A stretch of DNA of 35,585 bases from Novosphingobium aureum (GCF_015865035.1 NZ_JADZGI010000010.1:1-35585), one strand, 5' to 3'; numbered from the stretch's first letter, positions 7,664 through 15,392 are shown. The notes: generated from the letters alone by a model not told the origin. Numbers and translations are program-made.

Positions 7664-8677
7664 CTATAACCAGTGTTGTTCAAGCAAGTCTTTCAAGGCG
7701 GCTTCAGCTTCGGCTCGTGTGCCCCCTCCCCGCGGCAGCAGCGTCAACTTGATGCCTTTGCCATCGAAAGTCTCGATCTTCAAAAGCGGCTTGCCGTCCT
7801 CAGAACGGACCGTTTGCGCCTTTCCTGACCTTTTGGGGGATCCTGACTTCTTGGGGGGATCGGCTGCAAGGGCCAGAGCACGAATGATGTCCGGAACGGG
7901 CGTCGGCTGCTCAGCGCCCTTCTCGCGTTCGGCGAGCTGCGCCGCCTGAGCAAATACCCGCTCGCGACGATCCTCCGGCTTCAAGAGAGGCTTGATCGCC
8001 GTGACGTGCTTGATCCTCAAATCCTGGGGGCGCGAAAAAGCAACCATCAATTCGCGCGGCAACCGTGCCAGATCAAGATAACGGCTCAACCAGCTCTGGG
8101 AGACGTTGATCCGTTCGGCCATGAGCTTCTGGCTGCCTTCGTAGTAGGCATCCAGCGCACGCAGATAATCGCGAGCGCGCTCCAGATCGGTAAGATCATC
8201 GCGTGCGCGGTTCTCGATATCAGCAAGCCGGAAGGCTTCTTCATCGGTCAGATCACGAACGTCGATCAGGAAGCGGAAATCGGGGTAGTTATGTGCACGT
8301 AGCCAGGTGATCGTCCAGTGCCGCCGCGCGCCACAAATCACCTCGTAGTCGTAGTCCGCTTCGCCCTTAACCCGACGTACGATCGCAGGCATCTCCTGCT
8401 TGCCCTGTGCCTTCATGCTTTCGATAAGATCCGCGCACCGATCCTCGTCAAGAAGCGCATATTCGCGGTTGTGACCTACCCACATCCGGCAGCGCGCCGG
8501 GTCAACGAGCTCGTGCGTGCGCGACACGACGCTTCCGGAGGCAAGCTCGGCGAGACGGCTCTCTCGGCCTGTCAGAACGCTCGAACCGATACCGGTTCGA
8601 CGCGGCGTCGGAGATTGGGAAGCTGGCGCAATTCCAGCCACCAGATCGGCTGCAAAATTCGCGTTCTTCTTGCTCAC
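7664..8677 (-). CDS. parB: ParB/RepB-family partition protein
   Basis: Centromere-binding protein of the plasmid partition system, working with the ParA ATPase. The N-terminal ParB/sulfiredoxin-like domain is seen in RMWVGHNREYALLDEDRCADLIESM and VICGARRHW, with DIENRARDDLTDLERARDY as the conserved ENxxR-type box. A helix-turn-helix follows (LMAERINVSQSWLSRYLDLARLP). The 337-residue length is normal. Translation starts at GTG 8677 behind GGGAGGG. A perfect 18-bp palindrome sits 20 bases upstream of this start, in the 46-base gap after parA, and is a good candidate for its own binding site. A proline/lysine-rich linker (PPKKSGSPKRSGK) precedes the C-terminal dimerization part. Confidence 0.92.
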   Translation of the reverse strand: MSKKNANFAADLVAGIAPASQSPTPRRTGIGSSVLTGRESRLAELASGSVVSRTHELVDPARCRMWVGHNREYALLDEDRCADLIESMKAQGKQEMPAIVRRVKGEADYDYEVICGARRHWTITWLRAHNYPDFRFLIDVRDLTDEEAFRLADIENRARDDLTDLERARDYLRALDAYYEGSQKLMAERINVSQSWLSRYLDLARLPRELMVAFSRPQDLRIKHVTAIKPLLKPEDRRERVFAQAAQLAEREKGAEQPTPVPDIIRALALAADPPKKSGSPKRSGKAQTVRSEDGKPLLKIETFDGKGIKLTLLPRGGGTRAEAEAALKDLLEQHWL

Positions 8678-8697
8678 GAGAGCCCTCCCTCAGGCAA

Positions 8698-8715
8698 AAT
8701 TGCACCGGTGCAATT
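8698..8715. promoter_or_regulatory. 18-bp perfect palindrome between parA and parB (candidate parS/operator)
   Basis: AATTGCACCGGTGCAATT is perfectly self-complementary. The same sequence recurs at 10096-10115 (extended to 20 bp), and its 14-bp core at 18854-18867. The position between parA and parB and again in front of parA is what is expected of a ParB-binding centromere or autoregulatory operator. It does not match the RepABC parS consensus. Confidence 0.7.
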
Positions 8716-8723
8716 CTTGCGCA

Positions 8724-9926
8724 TCATACCACACCTTCCTTACGCAAACGGGTCAGATGGCTCGGCCACATCGAGCGAATATCAATCTCGATTTCGCTGT
8801 TTACGCCGTCCAGATAGGTCAGGCAGCGGTTGCGAACAGACGAACTCGTAACCGGACCATCGAGCTCGTAAACGGTCATGAGGCGCGCCGTGGCATTATC
8901 GATCTCCGCGGAATCCTTGAGCGGCGTCCGCACGATCGCGTGCCCGAACAAGCTGCGCATCAGGTTAATCAGCTCCTTTTGCATCGACTTGTTCTCGTCG
9001 ACCTTGGACGCGACGAAACGAAGGAACTGAAGCGAAGGCGCCATGTCCCGTTCCGCCAGCGTTTCAATCGTTTCGTCGAGCATGGCAAGAAACGCGGCCG
9101 TCGAGGAAAAGTCCATGACCGTAGGAGGCACCGGCACCACCAACGCATTGGCTGCGCGCAGCACCGACAGGGAAATGGCTCCCAATGCCGGCGGCGGATC
9201 GAGCACGATCACGTCGAAACGATCCGAGATGCTGGCGATGCCTTGCGCCATGCGATCGATCAGACTGCCCTGCCCTCGCGCCATACGCGCGGCAATCTCA
9301 TACTCGGACTGAAACAAGCGCAGGTTTGCCGGAATCAACTCGAGCCCGTCAAAATGCGTTTTGCGCAGCGCGTAATCGAGCGAGTCCATGCCGTCATGCC
9401 GCAGGAACGGATAGAGGGTGTCGTCTTCGGACAGGTCCAGATCAGGCACATAGCCGAACAACGTCGTTGCCGAGGCCTGGCTGTCACAGTCAATCAAGGC
9501 AACCCGGTAGCCCCGAATGGCCAGGTACTGCGCGAGGTGCACAGACAACGTCGACTTGCCCACACCGCCCTTGAAATTCTGAACCGCGATGACGCTGCAG
9601 GGATCTTCGGGCGCGCGCCAAGGACGTGTCCCGAACAAGCCACGCATGTCGTTGAGCTGTGCGAGCGTGTACCCTACACGCCGGTTGTTTTCGGTACGCG
9701 GTGGAGGCGGAAGACGTCCGTCCTTCTCGGCTTCCCGGATAGCTGCAGGCGTACGGCCCACCAGTTCCGCTGCCTTGCCAATCTGAAAGGTGGGCTCGCG
9801 ACGGTCATCGGCCCGGGCCGAACGCGCCGCATCGCGAAGGCGCTCAAGAACAGAGCTGGTGCGTTGAGCCAGCGCCTGGACCGATACCTCGTCCTGCACG
9901 CCTTCAATATCGAGTGATGCGGCCAA
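8724..9926 (-). CDS. parA: ParA-family partition ATPase
   Basis: Walker-type ATPase that moves plasmid copies apart and usually represses its own operon. The N-terminal 100 residues hold a MerR-like helix-turn-helix (FQIGKAAELVGRTPAAIREAE and RRVGYTLAQLNDMRGLF), typical of type Ia ParA. The deviant Walker A motif FKGGVGKST follows, then RVALIDCDSQASAT (Walker A') and FDVIVLDPPPALG (Walker B region). The 400-residue length is normal. The start is a TTG at 9926 behind GGGAGG; no better start exists nearby. It is followed by parB after 46 bases, and its upstream region carries the second copy of the GCACCGGTGC palindrome. Confidence 0.92.
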   Translation of the reverse strand: MAASLDIEGVQDEVSVQALAQRTSSVLERLRDAARSARADDRREPTFQIGKAAELVGRTPAAIREAEKDGRLPPPPRTENNRRVGYTLAQLNDMRGLFGTRPWRAPEDPCSVIAVQNFKGGVGKSTLSVHLAQYLAIRGYRVALIDCDSQASATTLFGYVPDLDLSEDDTLYPFLRHDGMDSLDYALRKTHFDGLELIPANLRLFQSEYEIAARMARGQGSLIDRMAQGIASISDRFDVIVLDPPPALGAISLSVLRAANALVVPVPPTVMDFSSTAAFLAMLDETIETLAERDMAPSLQFLRFVASKVDENKSMQKELINLMRSLFGHAIVRTPLKDSAEIDNATARLMTVYELDGPVTSSSVRNRCLTYLDGVNSEIEIDIRSMWPSHLTRLRKEGVV

Positions 9927-10095
9927 GCCAGCCTCCCTTTTCGAAACTAGGGATGGCTTACGCCAGTTTGCACTTATCGGTCAATAATCGATGTATTTTC
10001 GCAAATCGGCAGACCGATCCAGTAGTCCTAATCTGCTTCAACGCGTAATGGCGAACTCTGGCTCAGCTATCCTGACCGATTGGGGGCCTCATGGA

Positions 10096-10115
10096 AAATT
10101 GCACCGGTGCAATTT
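10096..10115. promoter_or_regulatory. 20-bp perfect palindrome between rep and parA (candidate parS/operator)
   Basis: AAATTGCACCGGTGCAATTT is a perfect palindrome, the longest of the three copies. It lies 5 bases after the stop of rep and about 170 bases upstream of parA, so it could act as partition site and par operator. It has no T-tract behind it in either direction beyond the palindrome itself, so a terminator role is less likely. Confidence 0.65.
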
Positions 10116-10120
10116 GCAGA

Positions 10121-11527
10121 TCAGGGCCTGCCCCGACGCGCAAAGAAGCTCTCGCAATACCCGGTCCAGGACGCGATCAATTTGGCGCCCTTCAGCTTGG
10201 ACAGACGCTCGCCCATCTGCTCGCGATAGGCGTTCGCGATTAGATCGATGTCCCATCCCCCGCCCGACCGCCGCGCAATCGCGGCAAGCTCATCGGCGCC
10301 AAATTGCAGCGTTCCACTCGGGAAGCGCAGTTCGGAGGGTTCCCCCCTCCCCTTTCCCGTCAAAGCCGAGACGACGTTCTGGGTCAGCTCCTTTACCTCG
10401 ACGGTCTCGACCTCGTCCTCACGCCGCGCCTTGCGTCCACCAGAATGGCGCGAAATCTCATCCACGGTCGCGATCTGCGCCGGCGCATCCTTGGGCTCAA
10501 AGCGAAATTCGAGCTCGCTGACCGCGCGCCCTTTGCGGATTTCGCGCCACTCGACCCTGAAATGCGCAAGCTGGTCGATCTCAGCCTTGGCCTTCTCCAG
10601 CACCTTGCGTCGCAACTGGGCGAAGTCCTTGTAAACGTCCGGGCCAATTCCAAGCAGAGCTCGCAATGCCATCATATCACCCTTCCAGGTCGACTGGCGC
10701 CGGTGCAAACGCAGCGCGCCAACCTCGTAGAGCTTTAAGGCATAGTTCGAGCGAAAGCCGAGAACCGCCTGTCGATTGAGAACGGCATAAGTCTCAGATT
10801 CCTGGATCAGCTTGCGCGCTTCGGGCGTAAACTCCCATTCAATCCACCCAGACTCCGCGCCAGGCTCATCTTCAACCTCTTCGCGCGAAGACGAGATCAG
10901 TGAGAAACGCATCGTCGCCTTCTTGCCGCGCCAGGACGTGTCGTCGATCGCGAACAGAGTGCGGTGCAGTTCCTCGAGCATATCGGAAATGCGCTCATTG
11001 CCCTTGTGGCCCCGGCGAATATCCGCCTTGCGCATACGATGTGGACGGTCTTCCCATGCATCGCCGCCTGCAGTCAGGATCATCAAGGCAAGAAGGCGCG
11101 ACGCGGTAAGGCTAAGCGACTGGCCCTTGACGAACTTGACCTCGACAATGCTGCCCGGCTTTGCGAACTCATCGCCACCCTTGGCCTGCAAGGCTGCCGC
11201 AACGCGCATCGCCCGGCCAGGAGAAGGCTGGCCCGCATCGCTATCCTCAGCATTGTCGGAAGCTCGATTTTTGGCCATGTCATAACGCTCGACGAGATTC
11301 GCACTTAAGGTCTCAGGTGTGCCTGACCTGTCCAGGATGGTCAAGTCAGGACAGGATTGGTCATCCTGAGCCCCCATGCGGTCAGGATAGATCTGCCCCT
11401 CCAGGGAAAGCGAGCCTGCAGATTCCGGCGAGTCGTCGCGGTCAGGGGAGGGGAGGGCGAGAATCGTGCGCGGAAAGGTCCATTCCCTGCCGAAACGCGA
11501 TGCCTGGACGTTGCGTGGGAGCGCCAT
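10121..11527 (-). CDS. repA: plasmid replication initiator (Rep_3/RepA-like)
   Basis: Initiator that binds origin iterons and opens the plasmid origin. The central winged-helix region is recognisable: VEVKFVKGQSLSLTASRLL, HRMRKADIRRGHKGNERI, WIEWEFTPEARKLI, then FRSNYALKLYEVGALRLHRR, a hallmark of Rep_3 winged helices, and FAQLRRKVLEKAKAEID. The C-terminal 130 residues are less conserved. I start it at ATG 11527 because GGGGGAGAG precedes it by a good distance; the ATG at 11542 lacks such a site. The first 80 or so residues are low-similarity and partly encoded by iteron-like DNA, so initiation at ATG 11278 cannot be excluded. The tandem iterons begin immediately upstream. Confidence 0.88.
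   Translation of the reverse strand: MALPRNVQASRFGREWTFPRTILALPSPDRDDSPESAGSLSLEGQIYPDRMGAQDDQSCPDLTILDRSGTPETLSANLVERYDMAKNRASDNAEDSDAGQPSPGRAMRVAAALQAKGGDEFAKPGSIVEVKFVKGQSLSLTASRLLALMILTAGGDAWEDRPHRMRKADIRRGHKGNERISDMLEELHRTLFAIDDTSWRGKKATMRFSLISSSREEVEDEPGAESGWIEWEFTPEARKLIQESETYAVLNRQAVLGFRSNYALKLYEVGALRLHRRQSTWKGDMMALRALLGIGPDVYKDFAQLRRKVLEKAKAEIDQLAHFRVEWREIRKGRAVSELEFRFEPKDAPAQIATVDEISRHSGGRKARREDEVETVEVKELTQNVVSALTGKGRGEPSELRFPSGTLQFGADELAAIARRSGGGWDIDLIANAYREQMGERLSKLKGAKLIASWTGYCESFFARRGRP
11371..11390. repeat. iteron-like copy inside the rep coding region
   Basis: CCCCCATGCGGTCAGGATAG differs by one base from the first tandem iteron at 11536-11555. Related but more divergent GGTCAGG or GACCTG sequences lie between 11318 and 11445. 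The initiator's own 5' coding region therefore carries Rep-box-like sites. Confidence 0.6.
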
Positions 11528-11535
11528 TGGTCTCT

Positions 11536-11645
11536 CCCCCATCCGGTCAGGATAGCCCCAACCGGTCAGGGAAGCTCCCCCGACAGGTCAGGAAGGAGCC
11601 CCCAATAAGGCAGGCAAACTCCCCCAACCGGTCAGGAATACCCCC
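11536..11645. repeat. tandem iterons, probable replication origin
   Basis: Five direct units start at 11536, 11556, 11577, 11599 and 11621, spaced 20-22 bases. Each follows the pattern CCCCC-AACCGGTCAGGAA, with the fourth unit degenerate (AATAAGGCAGGC). Tandem repeats of this period next to a Rep_3 initiator gene mark an iteron-controlled origin. The two-turn helical spacing fits Rep binding on one face of the DNA. Confidence 0.8.
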
Positions 11646-11875
11646 TTCGACCCCGTTGGAAACCGTCGGTTTTTGCCCCCTGAATCTGAATCCCTTAGAA
11701 TCAGAAAACCTTCCGCTGCAAGCAGCGGCGCTGTTTGAAAGAGGATTCCAGCAGATGGGAAGAAACCGAGGGCCCAGCTCGATCCCCCGCAGCCATAGCT
11801 CAAACCGTAAGATCATAGCGAACCAACCTCCGACAGTGGACTGTACGGATTTAGTGTATATGCTATATACGGACC
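11646..11875. other. origin-proximal region and primase promoter area
   Basis: No gene is supported. The stretch between the iterons and the primase start includes the inverted repeat GTATAT-gct-ATATAC at 11856-11870, only 5 bases before the ATG at 11876. This looks like a -10 region or operator for a leaderless or near-leaderless message. It may also contain the melting region of the origin. Confidence 0.4.
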
Positions 11876-12742
11876 ATGGCAACCACCCCTCAATCCGCTG
11901 CTCGGCAGATCGTAAGGGACCTCAAAGGTACCTGGCACGGCCGCTATGGCAAGGTCTGCTGTCCAGCTCACGATGACCATCACGCTTCGCTTTCGATCAC
12001 GCCAGGTCGCAAAGCCGTGCTGTTCCACTGTTTTGCGGGCTGCACACAACGCGAGGTAATCGGCGCGATACGGACTCAGCGGTTGAATCCGCCGATCTCG
12101 GTACGGAACAACGCGCCTGATAAACCAACAAACGATCTGACCTCGTTGTGCCGGCACCTGTGGGATCACGCACTTCCAACCCATGGCACGCCTGCCGAGC
12201 GTTATCTTGCAAAGCGTGGCCTTTCGCATTCGACGGCCGGCCGGTACGCGCCCGGCGCCATTACGTACGAGGCAGGACGCAAGCTCCGTTTACCCGCACT
12301 TTTGCTGCCCATGACCCAGAGCGGTCGGCTCGTAGCCTTATTGCGGATCTTCCTGGAAACCGATGGTCGCAAATGTGAGTGCCTTGATGCCGCCAAACGA
12401 ACGTTGGGCGATCCGCGGCAAAGCGCGGTACATCTTGGAGCGCCAGCTGACGACACCATGAATCTGGCCGAAGGCTTCGAAGACGCAGAATCGACCATCG
12501 TCCTCAACGAACTTAGCGGCTGCTCGGCCGTATGCGGTGTCGAGCGCTATCGTGATCTGTACATACCAGACCATGTCCGCCGGGTCAGGGTTTACTCCCA
12601 ACATGGCGTAGCCGCCCGAGATGGTCTCGTCCGCGCACACCCGCACCTCACGGCAAATGGTCGCAGCCTTCAGATCATATTGCCTCCCCCGGGAGGGGAT
12701 TGGAACGACGCGCTTCTTGCCAAGGGCAGGGCGAAACGGTGA
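11876..12742 (+). CDS. zinc-finger/Toprim primase-like protein with degenerate Toprim
   Basis: Resembles the short plasmid proteins that join a CHC2-type zinc finger to a Toprim domain (DnaG/phage P4-type primases). The zinc-binding set is CCPAHDD with FHCFAGC (about residues 25-60), followed by helical linker sequence and SGRLVALLRIF, DGRKCECLDAAKRTLG, then the Toprim glutamate in LAEGFEDAEST. Where Toprim proteins normally carry a D-x-D pair in the next strand, this one reads VRVYSQHGVAARDGL, so the metal-binding aspartates are absent. DWNDALL near the end is typical. No ribosome binding site is visible before the ATG. It may be a non-catalytic DNA-binding relic or an adaptor. It points towards oriT, in the same sense as the next genes. 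Confidence 0.75.
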   Translation: MATTPQSAARQIVRDLKGTWHGRYGKVCCPAHDDHHASLSITPGRKAVLFHCFAGCTQREVIGAIRTQRLNPPISVRNNAPDKPTNDLTSLCRHLWDHALPTHGTPAERYLAKRGLSHSTAGRYAPGAITYEAGRKLRLPALLLPMTQSGRLVALLRIFLETDGRKCECLDAAKRTLGDPRQSAVHLGAPADDTMNLAEGFEDAESTIVLNELSGCSAVCGVERYRDLYIPDHVRRVRVYSQHGVAARDGLVRAHPHLTANGRSLQIILPPPGGDWNDALLAKGRAKR

Positions 12743-13081
12743 GAGCTCTCTCGATCCTTGGCGGCTTTGCCTGCGTTTGCGCCGCCATATGGTGGAACGG
12801 ATCAAGCAGTGAGCGACACGCCTTAGCGTGTCGCGACGTAGCTCCGACATCCGTGTGCCAAGGCAGGTCAGGCTTCGTCCGTGGCTTGCACGATGCTCAA
12901 ATGCTTCTGGCAAAGTCTGCGCGGCATCGAAGCCTGACGCAGCCTCACCAAGTGGGCGAAATTCGCAGACAGACGCAGAAATCGAACGTCGCACGAGGGG
13001 AGGGGGCAGGGCGCCCCTCGGGCGAATAGCGATTTACCTCCCTGTCCAAATTGGTTTGGATAGCCTGAAAGGAAGACCTCG
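12743..13081. other. long leader/trailer between primase-like gene and ssb1, with two hairpins
   Basis: No gene is seen. A perfect 9-bp stem (GCGACACGC at 12813-12821, GCGTGTCGC at 12826-12834, loop CTTA) is a likely transcript end for the primase gene, though it lacks a T-tract. A second stem (CGAGGGG 12994-13000, CCCCTCG 13014-13020) lies upstream of ssb1. Such folded sequences in a leading region can also serve as single-strand initiation or promoter sites. Confidence 0.5.
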
Positions 13082-13408
13082 ATGCCCCAGAACATTTCAG
13101 AATTCCGGATTATCGGCCGTATTGGAAAAATCCGCCCTCTGGAGAAAGTTACCTATGTCAGCGTAGCGTCAAACTACAACCGGCGGGACGGGGACGACTG
13201 GAAGACTGATACCCATTGGAACAGCGTCGTGTGCTTGCCCAAGATCGCCGCCCAGGTCGAGAACGCCGAGGAAGGGGATCTCGTTCACATTACTGGGCGG
13301 ACACGCGAGAACAGCCATTCAGGCGATGTTGGCATCGTCTACAAGACCGAGCTGATTGCGGATTCCTTCTCGATCCTGGCGCGCAAGATGGCTGAGCAGG
13401 ACAACTAA
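13082..13408 (+). CDS. ssb: single-stranded DNA-binding protein, first copy
   Basis: Binds single-stranded DNA, for example the strand entering a recipient. It is an OB fold of 108 residues: ISEFRIIGRIGKI, VTYVSVASNYNRR, HWNSVVCLPK, GDLVHITGRTRE and KTELIADSF follow the strand order of bacterial SSB. It has no acidic C-terminal tail (ends MAEQDN), so it probably does not recruit the usual SSB partners. AAGGAAG lies ahead of the ATG. It is clearly paralogous to the copy at 19338-19667 but differs at many positions, so the two were not duplicated recently. Confidence 0.88.
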   Translation: MPQNISEFRIIGRIGKIRPLEKVTYVSVASNYNRRDGDDWKTDTHWNSVVCLPKIAAQVENAEEGDLVHITGRTRENSHSGDVGIVYKTELIADSFSILARKMAEQDN

Positions 13409-13419
13409 AACGGGCAGGC

Positions 13420-13806
13420 GAGGGGGCGACCTGTCGGTACGGCTCTATCTGTGCTTCGCTCCGACCAAACCCGCTAGCGGTTTCGTCCCTAATGGGTGAC
13501 GGTCCTCGCTCGATGCTGAGGCCGCTTCAGGCGCGGCCACATTTCCTAAATCGCGATCAAAGGGGAGCGGCCTCCCCCCTTCCCGGCAAGGGCCAGGCCG
13601 TCTTCGCGCGGCAAACCGCGCTGCGCTTGGCTCACGCGAGGGTGTCCCCATCCTTCCGTCCGCTGCGCTTCCGTGCAGGACGGGTGATCCCCCTCCCTCG
13701 CACTCGGCCCTCCAGTGCCGGTTCAACCCCCCCGGCTTCGCCAGCGGGCAGAAGCCGATGGACGCCATCGCCTTCGGCTCCATCGAGGAAAAAGGGAAGC
13801 CAGCAC
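13420..13806 (+). repeat. conserved about 390-bp leader, copy 1, upstream of ardC
   Basis: Aligns over its whole length with 16141-16529, the leader of the DUF3768 gene. Shared blocks are CGGCTCTATCT, CGGTTTCG, GGCCGTCTTCGCGCGGCA, CTTCCGTGCAGG, GGTGATCCCCCTCC, CGGCTTCGCCAGCGGGCAGA and ATGGACGCCATCGCCTTCGG. Hairpins are kept: AAACCCGCTAGCGGTTT (13467-13483) and GCGCGG-caaa-CCGCGC (13606-13621). It is non-coding, because the ATG-initiated frame in copy 1 is out of phase with ardC. It is possibly a promoter or structured 5' region, and a single-strand promoter is a specific possibility. Confidence 0.75.
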
Positions 13807-14751
13807 ATGACCCGCAAGACCAAGACCACCCGCCACAACACCGCCCCACGCACCGACGTGTACGAGGAAGTCACCAACCAGATTATCGCCATGCTCGAAG
13901 AGGGCACCCGCCCATGGTCGCCCCGTTGGGCGTCCGGCCTTGCCTCTCTTCCCCGTCGCCACGAGGGCACCGCCTATCGGGGGATCAATATCCTGTTGCT
14001 TTGGACCGCCGCCATGACGCGCGGTTACGCCAATCCCTATTGGATGACCTACCGCCAGGCCGCCGAGTTGGGCGGGCAGGTCCGCAAGGGCGAAAAGGGC
14101 AATCTTGTCGTGCACGCCGGAACCTTCACCCCCAAGGACGGCGAAACCGGCGAGCCTGTCACCGACAGCGAAGGCGAGGAAGCAACCCGCAAATTCCTGA
14201 AGCGCTATGTCGTGTTCAACGTCGAGCAGATCGATGGGCTTGATATGTCCAAGTATCCCGCGCCTGCGGTCGAGATGAAGAACCGCGATGAACGCGATAG
14301 GGAACTGGACGAAGCCTTTGCCCGCTGGCCCGTCCCCTATGCCGAGGGCGGCCCGAGCGCCTTCTATGACCCAGCTGCCGACCGTATCCAGATGCCCGCC
14401 TTTGCCGACTTTGAGAGCGGCAATGCTTTCTATGCGACCCTCGCCCATGAGGCCGTGCACAGCACCGGGAGCGCCAAGCGTCTCGCCCGCGAAACCCTTC
14501 GTGATTATGGAAAAGCCCGAGAAATCAGGGCAGAGGAGGAGCTCATTGCTGAGATTGGCGCCGCCATGCTTTGCGCGCAGCTTGGCATGGAGCCGACCGA
14601 GCGTGAGGACCATGCCGCGTACGTAGCTTCGTGGTTGACCGCCCTGCGGAATGATAAGCGGGCCATTTTCCGCGCTGCCAGCGCGGCACAGGCTGCCAGC
14701 GAATTGATCCTGTCCCGTATTGATGCGCCTGTGCAGACGATCGCCGCGTGA
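13807..14751 (+). CDS. ardC: ArdC-family antirestriction protein (DUF1738 plus zincin-like domain)
   Basis: ArdC-type proteins bind single-stranded DNA and protect incoming plasmid DNA from host restriction. The N-terminal domain shows DVYEEVTNQIIAMLEEGTRPW, YRGINILLLW, WMTYRQAAELGGQVRKGEKG and FLKRYVVFNVEQIDGL, in the order of the family. The C-terminal domain is a metallopeptidase-like fold with HEAVHSTG (His214, Glu215, His218) and a downstream acidic helix EELIAEIGAAMLCAQLG that would supply the third ligand. The 314-residue length is complete. The start at 13807 follows AAAGGGAAG; the frame is open further upstream but that is the conserved untranslated leader. It is followed by a 10-bp-stem hairpin. 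It lies in the proposed leading region. Confidence 0.9.
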   Translation: MTRKTKTTRHNTAPRTDVYEEVTNQIIAMLEEGTRPWSPRWASGLASLPRRHEGTAYRGINILLLWTAAMTRGYANPYWMTYRQAAELGGQVRKGEKGNLVVHAGTFTPKDGETGEPVTDSEGEEATRKFLKRYVVFNVEQIDGLDMSKYPAPAVEMKNRDERDRELDEAFARWPVPYAEGGPSAFYDPAADRIQMPAFADFESGNAFYATLAHEAVHSTGSAKRLARETLRDYGKAREIRAEEELIAEIGAAMLCAQLGMEPTEREDHAAYVASWLTALRNDKRAIFRAASAAQAASELILSRIDAPVQTIAA

Positions 14752-14761
14752 GGGAGACCGG

Positions 14762-14787
14762 CGAGGGCGGCGGCACAGCCGCCCTCG
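14762..14787 (+). terminator. hairpin behind ardC
   Basis: CGAGGGCGGC (14762-14771) pairs with GCCGCCCTCG (14778-14787) around a 6-base loop, 10 bases after the ardC stop. No T-tract follows, so it is either a Rho-assisted end or an mRNA-stabilising structure. The arms nearly match those of the hairpin behind the DUF3768 gene (16937-16962). Confidence 0.6.
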
Positions 14788-14804
14788 AAATGCGGGTATG
14801 CGGA

Positions 14805-14839
14805 ATTTCGGGCGTCTTTGGCCCCAAAACGCCCGAAAT
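14805..14839. repeat. long imperfect inverted repeat
   Basis: ATTTCGGGCGT (14805-14815) pairs with ACGCCCGAAAT (14829-14839). Inside it, TTTGG (14817-14821) pairs with CCAAA (14824-14828), leaving one bulged base and a two-base loop. This makes 16 paired positions. A T-run (CCCTTTTTAAGG) follows 4 bases downstream, so it could be a second terminator on the plus strand or a structured single-strand site. Confidence 0.55.
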
Positions 14840-14904
14840 ATGCCCTTTTTAAGGCGAAATCGCGCCTTCTTACGGGCTGTTCATCGCGCCTGCGTGATGG
14901 AGGT

Positions 14905-15246
14905 CTACCGCGGCCTGGACGAGCGGGAACCGAGATTGAGAGAGACTGCGTTGACCCTTGGAGCGACTGCATCGCGAGGCTCTCTGCGCGTGTCCATCGT
15001 AATCCATTGCCGCCCGTAAGTGCGTGCCACCATGTAGAAAACGGAACCGTGGCAGCCGACAACCATGCACTTGTCACGCAAGTCGATCGGGGAGCCGCTT
15101 GCGCCAAAGCGCAAAATCTGGATCGACACGTCGACCCGCTGTTGCATCCCGCAGCAGCGGCACTGCGATCGCGCCAGTGCGTTCGTGCGCGCCAGCTCGC
15201 CCCAGGTCGAGGCCCAACGAGGGAAAAGGGAGGCAATTTCGGTCAT
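14905..15246 (-). CDS. hypothetical cysteine-rich small protein
   Basis: This is one of only two minus-strand genes I support in the leading region. From ATG 15246 it would encode 113 residues: MTEIASLFPRWASTWGELAR, ARSQCRCCGMQQRVDVSI, LRFGASGSPIDLRD, KCMVVGCHGSVFYMVARTYG. The CRCC and CMVVGC pairs could bind zinc. The composition looks coding, and I have the impression that similar proteins occur on sphingomonad plasmids, but I cannot name a family. The last 25 residues are arginine-rich and may be a run-on. There is no clear ribosome binding site. The alternative is an untranslated region. Confidence 0.5.
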   Translation of the reverse strand: MTEIASLFPRWASTWGELARTNALARSQCRCCGMQQRVDVSIQILRFGASGSPIDLRDKCMVVGCHGSVFYMVARTYGRQWITMDTRREPRDAVAPRVNAVSLNLGSRSSRPR

Positions 15247-15317
15247 GGGATGAGCCTAGCAATCCGGCTCGACACCGTCCATGATGCCTGTTGCGTCAAG
15301 CCACTGGCGGAAAAAGA

Positions 15318-15343
15318 AAAGGCCCACCTTTTGGCGGGCCTTT
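15318..15343. terminator. bidirectional Rho-independent terminator
   Basis: AAAGGCCC (15318-15325) pairs with GGGCCTTT (15336-15343), and inner CC pairs with GG around a TTTT loop. The plus strand reads on into TTTAATTTCC, and the minus strand into CCTTTTCTTTTTCC, so it can work in both directions. It lies 50 bases upstream of the HEPN/Abi-like start and makes a longer N-terminus for that protein unlikely. Confidence 0.8.
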
Positions 15344-15392
15344 AATTTCCTTAGACGATGAGGGGGGGCGTAAGCCCGCGTTCTCAAAGCCG

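Noticed and set aside
8517..9917. 466-codon plus-strand open frame
   Set aside because: Antisense to parA and its upstream region; no domain, no initiation signal.
11536..11645. The tandem repeats as a CRISPR array
   Set aside because: Units of 20-22 bases are adjacent without spacers and sit next to a Rep gene; they are iterons. No cas genes are present.
12338..12994. 218-codon minus-strand frame overlapping the primase-like gene
   Set aside because: It is a shadow of the primase-like gene; the recognised zinc finger and Toprim residues are on the plus strand.
13492..13806. Upstream extension of the ardC reading frame
   Set aside because: It is the conserved untranslated leader also found before the DUF3768 gene; a ribosome binding site supports ATG 13807.
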